NCBI RefSeq assembly: GCF_000282535.1
Contig: NZ_AKJC01000070.1
Span: 1-64,000 of the forward strand
Reading direction: 5' to 3'
Origin: Pseudomonas sp. GM84
Lineage (GTDB): Bacteria; Pseudomonadota; Gammaproteobacteria; Pseudomonadales; Pseudomonadaceae
Length of the DNA stretch: 64,000 nt
Positions within the stretch are counted from its first letter, which is position 1; each line of letters starts with the position of its first letter. Below are positions 1 through 8,700 of this stretch, piece after piece. Under the pieces are notes generated by a model, which saw only the letters and a list, made by a program, of their open reading frames with translations, was not told the origin of the DNA and did not search any database. The translations under genes and the position numbers were made by a program.

Positions 1-60
1 GTGTCGTACCCACCAGGCTGCCAACCATGGCCTATCAGGCATAGGTACGTTGCAACAAAT

Positions 61-110
61 GTAGGAGCGAGCTTGCTCGCGATGCGCCGCGCGGGCGGCG
101 CGCGATCTCA
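61..110. repeat. REP-like palindromic element
   Basis: The stretch opens with TGTAGGAGCGAGCTTGCTCGCGA-type sequence, in which GAGCGAGC faces GCTTGCTCGC, and continues into a second GC-rich palindrome (CGCCGCGCGGGCGGCG). This is the intergenic REP pattern typical of P. fluorescens-like genomes. It lies just downstream of the amine oxidase gene, where such elements usually sit. The exact family assignment is from memory. Confidence 0.7.
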
Positions 111-157
111 ATACCACCACCGCCCCAACGCGTACGCTTCACAGCCCCCGCAGAGCT

Positions 158-1453
158 CTACCCCAGCGCTTCCCGCAACCGATACCACAACATCCCCATC
201 GCCAGCAGCGGCGAGCGCAACGCCTTGCCCCCCGGGAAGGTCAGGTGCGGCACGGCGCTGAACACATCCAGCCCCTTGCTCTGGCCGAGTGCGATACCTT
301 CTGCCAGCAGCTTCGCCGTCCAGTGGGTCACGTTCAGCCCATGCCCGGAGTAGCCTTGGGCATAGTAGACATTCGGGTGCTGACTCAGCCTGCCCACTTG
401 GGGGAAGCGGTTGGCGGTGATGCCGATCATGCCACCCCACTGGAAATCGATGCGGATATCCGCCAACTGTGGGAAGACCTTGATCACCTTCGGCCGCATG
501 TACGCCGCGATGTCCTTGGGATCGCGCCCTGAATAGTGGCAGGCACCGCCGAACAGCAGGCGGCGGTCGGCGGTCAGGCGGTAGTAGTCCAGGCCGACTT
601 TCTGGTCGCACAGCGCCATGTTCTGCGGGATCAGCGTGCGGGCGAGCGCCTCGGGCAGGGGTTCGGTCGCCACCACGTAGCTGCCGGCCGGCAGCACCTT
701 GCCGCTCAGGCGCGGCTCCAGTTCATCCAGGTGGGCGTTGCAGCCCAGTACCAGGCTTTGCGCCCGGACCTTGCCACGCGCGGTGTGCAGGGTAACCGTC
801 GGGCCGTGCTCGATGCGCAGCACCGGGCTCTGCTCGAAGATGCGCACACCCAGTCCCTGCGCCGCGCGTGCTTCGCCCTGCACCAGGTCCAGCGGGTGCA
901 GGTGGCCCGAGCCCATGTCCACCAGGCCGCCGGCATACTGGTCGCTGGCCACCACCTCTTGCATGCGCGCGGCCGGAATCAGGCGGGTTTCATGGCGGTA
1001 ACCCAGTGCGGCAAGGTCATCCTGTTCCTCTTTGAAGGCAGCGAACTGGGCAGGGGTGTTGGCCAGCTCGCAGAAGCCCCAGCGCAGGTCGCAGGCGATG
1101 CCGTATCGCTCGATGCGGCTGGCCACCAGGGCCACCGAATCGATGCCGGCCTGCTTCAGGTAGCGCACGCCGTCATCGCCGACGTAGCGGGCAAAGCCGC
1201 TGACGTCATGGCCGATGCCGCGAATCAGCTGGCCGCCGTTGCGCCCGCTGGCGCCCCAGCCGATGCGCCGGCCTTCCAGCAGGACCACCGAAAGGCCCCG
1301 CTCGGCCAGCTCCAGGGCAGTATTGACGCCAGTCAGGCCGCCGCCGACCACGCACACGTCGGCCGAGAGTTCGCCGTCGAGGCTGGGGTAGGGCGCCGTG
1401 TTGCGCGCCGTGGCGGCATAGTACGACGCGGTGTGTTGGGTATCGAAAGGCAT
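158..1453 (-). CDS. FAD-dependent amine oxidoreductase (gamma-glutamylputrescine oxidase-like), copy A
   Basis: This 431-residue protein is a DAO-family flavoenzyme. The Rossmann FAD-binding motif GGGLTGVNTALELAERG lies near residues 37-53, followed by the WGASGRNGGQ segment typical of the PuuB/OrdL group. Family members oxidise gamma-glutamylputrescine or related amines. It is encoded 14 bp after the polyamine-binding-protein remnant, as expected for a polyamine uptake and oxidation locus. GC-rich codon use matches ordinary Pseudomonas chromosome, unlike the closely similar copy at 17117-18412. The start is the ATG at 1451-1453. The substrate is inferred from family and context only. Confidence 0.88.
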   Translation of the reverse strand: MPFDTQHTASYYAATARNTAPYPSLDGELSADVCVVGGGLTGVNTALELAERGLSVVLLEGRRIGWGASGRNGGQLIRGIGHDVSGFARYVGDDGVRYLKQAGIDSVALVASRIERYGIACDLRWGFCELANTPAQFAAFKEEQDDLAALGYRHETRLIPAARMQEVVASDQYAGGLVDMGSGHLHPLDLVQGEARAAQGLGVRIFEQSPVLRIEHGPTVTLHTARGKVRAQSLVLGCNAHLDELEPRLSGKVLPAGSYVVATEPLPEALARTLIPQNMALCDQKVGLDYYRLTADRRLLFGGACHYSGRDPKDIAAYMRPKVIKVFPQLADIRIDFQWGGMIGITANRFPQVGRLSQHPNVYYAQGYSGHGLNVTHWTAKLLAEGIALGQSKGLDVFSAVPHLTFPGGKALRSPLLAMGMLWYRLREALG

Positions 1454-1467
1454 GGCGCGTTCTCGGC

Positions 1468-2660
<1,193 letters not shown>

Positions 2661-3276
2661 TGACGATTTATCGATGCTAAATCTCAACGCATTGCTCCGA
2701 TGGTGGGAAACGTAGGCCCCTAGCATTGTTGCCGAAGCCTAAGCGGTCGCCATGTGGCTGGAGAATCCACATGATTCAGCGGTGAGGCGCCATCTACAGA
2801 TGCGCAGGGCATCCGGAGCGCCAGATGGCCCATTGTGGGCCTAAAAACAGTCCACTTTATGCATATCGTCGAGTGCCCAAGTAAACCTACCACGTGATCG
2901 CAACGTCCTGGTGAGGCTCATCCCTGGGCTCGACTCACCAGCCTAGCGCTGAGAAGATAAACCTTTTTCTACAACCATCCCTACCATCCGACGTTGTTCG
3001 TTGGTTGAAGGCACGTTTGTATGGCAGTAGGGTGATTGGAACATTCTGATAGACGATTCCGGCACGACTTGTCGAGTTGGCTCATAAGCAGGTTGGTCTA
3101 AGATGCTGGGGTATTTTTCAGTTGTTGCGTTTTTAGTGGGCGATACCAGAAGTGCTGGCTGCCTTCACCTCAAGCCTCCTTGAGGTGAAGCACGGCTCTG
3201 GACTAATCTGAATTTAGATTGCGCGAACTCTAGGTGGTCTTGTAGCGTACAAGCTAATATAATTATTTGTACGCTT
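2661..3276. other. Non-coding stretch at the island's left edge
   Basis: I see no convincing reading frame, tRNA or repeat here. Composition is intermediate between the GC-rich locus to the left and the AT-rich island to the right. It may hold decayed mobile-element sequence. Confidence 0.4.
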
Positions 3277-3315
3277 GTTGTTTTGTTGTTTTGTTGTTTT
3301 GTTGTTTTGTTGTTT
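3277..3315. repeat. Tandem 8-bp repeat, unit GTTGTTTT, nearly 5 copies
   Basis: The octamer GTTGTTTT is repeated without interruption for 39 bases. It lies downstream of the 3' end of the hypothetical gene at 3406-4089, in no convincing ORF. Such a perfect microsatellite is prone to slipped-strand copy-number change. There is no evidence that it controls a gene. Confidence 0.9.
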
Positions 3316-3405
3316 CTCGCTTGATATGGCTTTCAAGGGCTGGGTGCTGCAATCGTGATTTTAATATTCATCTTCTTGTGCGGCTGGGTGTGATTGCGAG
3401 AGGGC

Positions 3406-4089
3406 CTAGATCTGCGGGTCGTCATCCAGAGAGTCGATATCGAAAATAGTCATTTGAGACTGTTCATCTAATCGGGATAAGTTGTCATACTTTTCTCTAG
3501 GGTCTTCTTGATTATATTCATCCCAATCCTCATCAAAAAGAGAGTGTGCACTGTTGTAGTTCTCGATGCCAAGCATCTCGGACGAAATAACAGTTTTCAC
3601 TAAATCGCAAAATTGGCGGCCATCTTTGTATAGTCTATTATCTTTTTCATAAAGGCAGCGCAACTCTAGGTGGTCGAAGACGGAGTTGAATGCAATTCCT
3701 TGCCATGCATCTATGAAATCACTTGGGCATCGACGAAACCTAGGGTTGAGGATGATGGTTAGGGTGCCATGGTCATGGTGGAATAACTGGATAGGCGATA
3801 AAGCTGACTCAACTATGCCTTCTTCAATTATGTTAATAATACGGCTGTCAAATCCGTTTTGCCCCCAAAGCACTCCAAACGTCTGGATTCCGAGTTGCTC
3901 TCGATACCCAAAATTTGGCTCCAGAGATTGAGGTGTGGAGTAAATCGAGGCGACAAGTTTGCCGTCCTTTCGATCTATGAGGTCATGCTCAGCGAAGAAT
4001 AGGCGCGAGCATCGGCAAATCTCGGGATTTTTGCGTTGCAGGCTGACAGACTCCACATTGGACATGTTTCTGAACTCGATGAGGGGCAT
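3406..4089 (-). CDS. Hypothetical protein, 227 aa
   Basis: I do not recognise the family. The protein is soluble, with no membrane segment or signal peptide, and acidic at the C-terminus (many Asp/Glu after residue 190, for example DEDWDEYNQED). It has several Cys and His residues (CRCSR near residue 26, HHDHGT near 105) but no clear metal site. The gene is visibly AT-richer than the polyamine locus, which fits horizontal acquisition. A second in-frame start (MSNVESV) lies at residue 9. Long non-coding flanks on both sides suggest a single-gene unit. Confidence 0.6.
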   Translation of the reverse strand: MPLIEFRNMSNVESVSLQRKNPEICRCSRLFFAEHDLIDRKDGKLVASIYSTPQSLEPNFGYREQLGIQTFGVLWGQNGFDSRIINIIEEGIVESALSPIQLFHHDHGTLTIILNPRFRRCPSDFIDAWQGIAFNSVFDHLELRCLYEKDNRLYKDGRQFCDLVKTVISSEMLGIENYNSAHSLFDEDWDEYNQEDPREKYDNLSRLDEQSQMTIFDIDSLDDDPQI

Positions 4090-4781
4090 TCATCGAGGTT
4101 AATCGGTTGTGTAGCTTTTTCAAGCTGAGAGTCAATGACGTTTAGCTACGAAGCGCAGTGTTCTGTCGAGGTATTTGGCATAATGTCATTTGATAAGGAT
4201 TGTTTAATTTTTATGAATAAATTGACAGTGTTCACAGGTGTTGATTGAGAAGGCTCTAGATGATTTGTAATTTATCTTCAGCGGTCAATGGGGCGCTTGG
4301 TAGTTTAAGGTTGTCAGGATGCGGTGTTCTTTGATCTGGATTTCCGATCGTTCGACATTGTTGAGATGGCGCCAGTAAAATCTCCGGAGGCTAGTTTCTT
4401 GCGGCGTGATATAAAGGTCAGAGTAGAGCTAACATAGCTTGAAAGACTGGCAGGCTTCGAGGCGCTCGGCTCAATAAGTCAGTTCTCAGGCTCTCTCGTG
4501 CGAATCGAACACTGGATATAAGGGCGTGTGGCTGAGCAGGATGGTATTTCCTTGTTTTAAGCCGAACGGACTGAGAGGGCGGCAGACTACCTGTCAACAG
4601 ATCATAGTTTTATAAGCAGAACTCATAAGGGCTGGTGCTTGATCAGTATTGGTGTGCGAAAGCCACGCTTGAGTCGGATTGCCAGATAGTTCAAAGCAAT
4701 TGATGATTGGCAGATTTTCTTCAGTGTACCGCAGGCGCAGGGAGCACGATTGATCAGAGTGGCTATATGAATGCTAACACC
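4090..4781. other. Non-coding AT-rich stretch
   Basis: About 690 bases with no convincing gene. It must hold the promoter of the minus-strand hypothetical gene ending at 3406 and the 3' flank of the HTH regulator gene. I see no hairpin terminator or repeat. Confidence 0.4.
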
Positions 4782-5264
4782 CTAGATCGATTTTCTTCGC
4801 CAAATTCTACTGACTGTCGATTGATGAATTCCAAGCCTCTCTGCTGTTTCGGGTTGATTCAGACCTTGATCACGGCACGCCAGCGCCTCTCGAATCACGT
4901 CCTCACTCAAGCTGCGTCCTGCCCGCTCAGCGATAAGCTTACCTTCAGCGAAATGCTTTGGCATTTCAGATGCGATACGTAAGGCGTCAAGATTCTCTAG
5001 CTGCTTCTTAATGACCGCCAAACGATCCGCAACGGTTATCTGTGCATCGTAGCTAGACGCGACTATCAGCAATGCTAGTGGGTCGTAACCCAGGGCCTCG
5101 GCTATGGTTCCAAACATCTCCAGTGTCACACCCCCTTTGCCGTTCTCAAGGCCATGGAGCTGGCTGGGGTAGATCTTCGCTTTCTCGTGCAATTGATCCC
5201 GCGATAGGCCCCGACTCGCGCGCGCCAAACGTAGGACTGCTGCGAGGGATTTCCTCGACACCAT
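4782..5264 (-). CDS. XRE-family transcriptional regulator with a second C-terminal HTH
   Basis: The N-terminal 65 residues form a Cro/CI-type helix-turn-helix (LAAVLRLARASRGLSRDQL, then SQLHGLENGKGG), the standard XRE DNA-binding domain. The C-terminal 45 residues form a second HTH of resolvase/Hin style: LSEDVIREALACRDQGL, then PETAERLGIHQSTVSRIWR. Two different HTH modules in 160 residues suggest a DNA-binding repressor with paired contacts. The gene stands alone on the minus strand next to the plus-strand small-gene cluster starting near 5508, which it might control. The start is the ATG at 5264. Confidence 0.8.
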   Translation of the reverse strand: MVSRKSLAAVLRLARASRGLSRDQLHEKAKIYPSQLHGLENGKGGVTLEMFGTIAEALGYDPLALLIVASSYDAQITVADRLAVIKKQLENLDALRIASEMPKHFAEGKLIAERAGRSLSEDVIREALACRDQGLNQPETAERLGIHQSTVSRIWRRKSI

Positions 5265-5507
5265 GTCGGTTCCTCAAAAGCGAGGATAAGGCCATATTGA
5301 TCATATGCACGCCATAGAATATATTGGATGGCACGCATGGAATTGCTTGTTCAGGTGGCTGTAGCCCGCGTGGAATCTAGGGTCGGCTTGAGCCGACTCT
5401 TGCCATTGATTGGCACAAATTGACGATGACGGTCGAGAATACGGCCTTCGGTGACCTTTGTTCTTGCGCAGCGCCATGAGTTGGCTTCAGCGCGTGAGCG
5501 ACCCGTA

Positions 5508-5900
5508 ATGCTAGGAAAACATGTGTTTTTGACGAAGAGCGATGAGCTCCACGGGAGATTCAGGATCGAGGACTCAGAAGTCCTGTTCTGGAAATCCATC
5601 AATCTGAGCCGCTGCACCTATCTGTTTCTGGTCGAAGGGGTAGGCTTCGATGCAGGAGTACTTGGCCCTACATCACAGCTTGTGTCTGACGTAGCAATGA
5701 TCAAGTCACTCTGGGAAAACGGATCAGCGGAGCTCCTGAACGTGCACAGGGTGTACGTGATTCCTCCACTAGCCCTACGCAAGGCCGGTTGCTACATGGA
5801 GCCGCTGTCTGAGATCCGTATCAGCGGTGGTAGCGAGAGCTTTCCTATCTATGAGTTCGTCACAGACACAGGCCGTGTTTTCAGTAGCGATGAGGTCTGA
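5508..5900 (+). CDS. Hypothetical protein, 130 aa
   Basis: I do not recognise the family. From the ATG at 5508 the protein is 130 residues, soluble, and looks like a compact alpha/beta fold (repeated short strands such as VFLTKS, VLFWKS, YLFLVEG). An upstream GTG at 5451 would add 19 residues; neither start has a strong Shine-Dalgarno sequence. Its stop is 2 bases before the next ATG, so it is almost certainly translated with the DUF6957-like gene. Together with the two genes after that it forms a same-strand cluster to 7584. Confidence 0.6.
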   Translation: MLGKHVFLTKSDELHGRFRIEDSEVLFWKSINLSRCTYLFLVEGVGFDAGVLGPTSQLVSDVAMIKSLWENGSAELLNVHRVYVIPPLALRKAGCYMEPLSEIRISGGSESFPIYEFVTDTGRVFSSDEV

Positions 5901-5902
5901 CC

Positions 5903-6307
5903 ATGACTGCCACGCTGGGAGAGGTGAGTGAGTTTTTCTACGGGAAGGGCGAGGTCGTCTCGGGATGGGTGGGTGACGATGGCGCGCTGATAGAACTCGC
6001 TGAGGTGTATCACCCAGGTAAGCCGTATTGCTTGGTGCGTAAGTGGATCGTTGCCGACCTGCAACTCTCACAGGCAGAGCTGGAACGATTGAAATCTGAG
6101 GGGGTACAGCCTTTGGTGCTCTTTGCTCATGAAGTTGTCCGAGACAGTCGCAATCGATTTGCCCCTGGGCACTGGGTGCGTAGCAACTTCGGAATCTCGC
6201 ACCGCCAGCCATGCATGTTCGAAACCAGGAGCACGGTTTACCTTCTGCTAGGTGATGGCTGCAGGAAGCGCTCTACCCTCGACACGGTTTTTTCACTGCG
6301 TCCCTAG
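5903..6307 (+). CDS. DUF6957-like hypothetical protein, 134 aa
   Basis: The protein fits the pattern I know from small Pseudomonas proteins called DUF6957: a central PYCLVRKWIVADLQL segment, then RNRFAPGHWVRSN near residues 86-98, then FETRSTVYLLLGDG near 109-122. No function is known. It is probably soluble and mostly beta. It starts 2 bases after the preceding stop, so the two genes are co-translated. Family assignment is by recall, not by search. Confidence 0.65.
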   Translation: MTATLGEVSEFFYGKGEVVSGWVGDDGALIELAEVYHPGKPYCLVRKWIVADLQLSQAELERLKSEGVQPLVLFAHEVVRDSRNRFAPGHWVRSNFGISHRQPCMFETRSTVYLLLGDGCRKRSTLDTVFSLRP

Positions 6308-6393
6308 CTCAATGCGACAGCTAGCCCGGCTTCCCTTCGGTGAAGCCTTGGAGAAGCGATCCATACAATGCCGCTCGGAGCGTGAGAGAGCTG

Positions 6394-7125
6394 ATGAAGG
6401 TTTTGGTGTATTCAGATTTGCATTTGGAATTTCGGGGCTTCGAACCGCCCCAGGTCGACGCCGATTTGGTGGTGCTCGCTGGAGACATATCTGTGCGCGG
6501 TCAGGGTGTGACTTGGGCGAACCAAACCTTCAGATGTCCAGTCATCTACGTGCCCGGTAATCACGAGTACTACAAAGGCGGACACCTGGATCGTACGCTT
6601 GCCAAGATGAAGGTGGCTGCGGAGGAGCATGTGCATGTCCTCGAAAACGAACGCCTGGTCATTGGTGATACCCGATTTTTGGTGACCACCGCTTGGACAG
6701 ACTTCACCTCAACCGGCGATTACAAAAAAGCCATGTACGAGTGTTGGGAGTGGATGAATGACTTCAGGGTTATCCGGAGCGGGGAGGGGTTCAGGAAGCT
6801 TCGCCCCGTCGATCTCATCGCTCGGAACATTACCGCTCGCGATTTTCTCGCCACCGAGCTCGCTAAGCACTTTGACGGAAAAACGGTTGTGATCACTCAT
6901 CACTGCCCGATCCAGGAAGTGGCTGGTGATGGACATGTGGGCCATCTCGGTGCTGCGTATTTCAACCAATGGCATGCCCTAATTTCGCAGGCTGATGCCT
7001 GGATCTTCGGCCATACCCATCACGCGGTCGACACGGTCGTTTCGGGATGTCGGCTCGTTTCGAACCCGAAAGGGTATCCAGGTGAAAAGACGGGCTTTTC
7101 ACCGGAATTCATCATTGAGATCTAA
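6394..7125 (+). CDS. Calcineurin-like metallophosphoesterase
   Basis: All metallophosphoesterase motifs are present in order: SDLHLEF (residues 6-12), LAGDIS (about 30-35), GNHEYY (about 54-59), THHCP near 168 and GHTHH near 207. These residues bind the di-metal centre. Family members cleave phosphomonoesters or phosphodiesters; the substrate cannot be told from sequence. I chose the ATG at 6394 because the conserved beta strand KVLVYSDLH begins there and GAGAG lies just upstream; an upstream in-frame start at 6340 would add 18 unlikely residues. The length of 243 residues is typical for stand-alone members. It sits third in the small-gene cluster. Confidence 0.85.
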   Translation: MKVLVYSDLHLEFRGFEPPQVDADLVVLAGDISVRGQGVTWANQTFRCPVIYVPGNHEYYKGGHLDRTLAKMKVAAEEHVHVLENERLVIGDTRFLVTTAWTDFTSTGDYKKAMYECWEWMNDFRVIRSGEGFRKLRPVDLIARNITARDFLATELAKHFDGKTVVITHHCPIQEVAGDGHVGHLGAAYFNQWHALISQADAWIFGHTHHAVDTVVSGCRLVSNPKGYPGEKTGFSPEFIIEI

Positions 7126-7188
7126 GCGCCTCCTGGAGCGCAGGCTATCAGGAAGGTTGTTGATTTGGACGCAGGAGCGCAAGAACAC

Positions 7189-7584
7189 ATGACAGATGAG
7201 ATCATTAGTTACCCAGGTGAAGAGCCATCGATTCTTCAGCTCACGCGCATCATACAAGCGATGGGTCAGCTGTATCCCATGCCGATTACTGCCTATCTGA
7301 GCGACGTAGAAATTTCGAACGATTGCGCAGTCGGGGTTGTGGTTGGTCAAATCGTTCCAGGGCTCATTGAGAGGCACACAGGGGCATATTTGCTGACGAC
7401 GACGCCGATCTTCTCGTTGGACAGAGTAGAGCGCTTCTGGGTGGTCGGTACAAAGGCTGGGAATTTTGTACTGACTTCATTCAAGCGCGGAGCGGGCCGG
7501 AAGAGTCTTCGAGCACTGATGGCAACCTCTGACCAACCTGACGCATCTTCGGAGCGCGAGCCAGGCGCCTTTGCGGGCGCCTGA
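7189..7584 (+). CDS. Hypothetical protein, 131 aa
   Basis: I do not recognise this protein. The ATG at 7189 is favoured by an AGGAG at 7173-7177; a TTG at 7165 is the only longer option. The first half (ILQLTRIIQAMGQLYPMPITAYL) is helical and the middle is beta-rich, ending in a Ser/Glu/Ala-rich tail that is probably disordered. It lies 63 bases after the metallophosphoesterase stop, on the same strand. It may share that transcript. Confidence 0.55.
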   Translation: MTDEIISYPGEEPSILQLTRIIQAMGQLYPMPITAYLSDVEISNDCAVGVVVGQIVPGLIERHTGAYLLTTTPIFSLDRVERFWVVGTKAGNFVLTSFKRGAGRKSLRALMATSDQPDASSEREPGAFAGA

Positions 7585-7601
7585 AGGGGCGAATATACGG
7601 A

Positions 7602-7895
7602 TCAGTTGAGCGTCGTGAGAAGTGTGCGCAAAAAAACCTGACGGCGATGAATCGAGCTCAGAATCGCGTAGTCGCGTTCGCCATCTGGTCGTAGGTGACC
7701 ACATTCGATTAGACCGATGATGTAACCCTCAGCCTTCCCTCGGGCTTCGCGCAGATCTTGCTCTGTCGTGCACTTGTGAATGTCATCAACAAGCCGTTTC
7801 CAACGCTCGGCTTGGCGTTTGCCGACTGGGTCGCAGGAGAACGCCGGAGCGAGAAGCAGCGAATCGTAGTAGCCGGTAGCAGGTTGCGTGCTCAA
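7602..7895 (-). CDS. Hypothetical protein, 97 aa
   Basis: This is a small hydrophilic, mainly helical protein of unknown family. The central region (QAERWKRLVDDIHKCTTEQDLREARGKAEGYIIGLIECG) has a regular helical heptad look. It is convergent with the preceding plus-strand gene, with 17 bases between stops. Coding assignment rests on sensible amino-acid composition and a plausible ATG at 7895; it is moderately supported. Confidence 0.5.
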   Translation of the reverse strand: MSTQPATGYYDSLLLAPAFSCDPVGKRQAERWKRLVDDIHKCTTEQDLREARGKAEGYIIGLIECGHLRPDGERDYAILSSIHRRQVFLRTLLTTLN

Positions 7896-8076
7896 ATGGG
7901 ATGCTCCAGAGATAAACCTGAGGCAAGGTTATCATGCGTACACTCATTCGCCTGTTACTACCCCGGCAGGGGCTGGCTCCTCTAGGGGTACTCGAACCTG
8001 AGCACTGAACTGCGGAGTGTCGCTAGATCGAGACCAGGACAATTCCGCATGCGTTGGAAGGTGGCGGAGGTACTGA

Positions 8077-8316
8077 ATGAAGGTCACACAAGCAGGTCAG
8101 CACGATGTGGTCGTAGACGTGGTGTGCGATGTTTGTGGGATATCCACACGAAACGCAGATGCAGAGCTTCAGTACGGATCGATGCATGCCTCATGGGGCA
8201 AAGGCTCAGCGCATTGTGGCGAAGAGTATGAAATTCATCTGTGCGAGAACTGCTTTTTCGCTCAAGTGGCGGAGATGAAGCGGACGCGGTGGCTCGCTGT
8301 GATGTTCGATAGCTGA
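8077..8316 (+). CDS. CxxC-containing small protein, C-terminally truncated copy
   Basis: The 79-residue product carries CDVCG near residue 17 and CENC near residue 57, a spacing that could bind one zinc ion. From 8217 on, the DNA matches the partial copy at 18425-18604 nearly base for base. In that copy the frame continues another 25 residues or so after MFD, whereas here roughly 80 bases are missing between TTCGAT and the shared TAGCTRACCG, so the frame ends early at AGC TGA. Function is unknown. An AT-rich palindrome follows 27 bases after the stop. It may be a decaying island-end gene rather than a working one. Confidence 0.6.
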   Translation: MKVTQAGQHDVVVDVVCDVCGISTRNADAELQYGSMHASWGKGSAHCGEEYEIHLCENCFFAQVAEMKRTRWLAVMFDS

Positions 8317-8342
8317 CCGCTACGCAGATCTCAATTTATGTC

Positions 8343-8382
8343 AAATTATGGCTCAGCAATAATTATGACTGAGGAATAATTT
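8343..8382. repeat. 40-bp AT-rich palindromic site, copy 1
   Basis: The layout is AAATTAT, 9 bases, ATAATTAT, 9 bases, ATAATTT. The spacers carry CTCAG and CTGAG facing each other, so the whole site is an imperfect palindrome centred on ATAATTAT. The same layout recurs at 18626-18673, also directly after a copy of the CxxC gene. It could be a recombinase or protein binding site; the function is unknown. Confidence 0.8.
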
Positions 8383-8700
8383 CCCCTTACTGTGGGCAAT
8401 CTGCCGTGACCGGTTTTGACCTTAAGGGTTTCGATGCTAGCGTCCGCATGCTCCTGTTGTTAGCGCGTGTAGCGGACACTCGACCATCTGAGAAAACTTT
8501 AGGTGCGCCATTGCACACTCAACCTTGTGTTCGGGGGCAATCGGTGGACGCGTTGCTATGCGCGATCACCAAGCCAACCCTTGGGGATGCTGCTGTGATC
8601 AGAACTGAGCAACCTGCAGGTGCACTTGGAGGGTGAACCGCTGATACCATAAGGCCATTATCTCCGCTGTACTCACATTCATCATGATTGGGTAAATGCA
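8383..8700. other. Non-coding stretch upstream of the helicase gene
   Basis: About 320 bases with no convincing gene. The first 40 bases retain patchy similarity to the sequence after the second palindrome (GTGGGCAATC followed by CCGGG-like sequence). The rest should contain the helicase promoter, which I cannot place. Confidence 0.4.

Noticed and set aside
3277-3315. Possible CRISPR repeats
   Set aside because: The units are 8 bp and directly adjacent, with no spacers, so this is a microsatellite.
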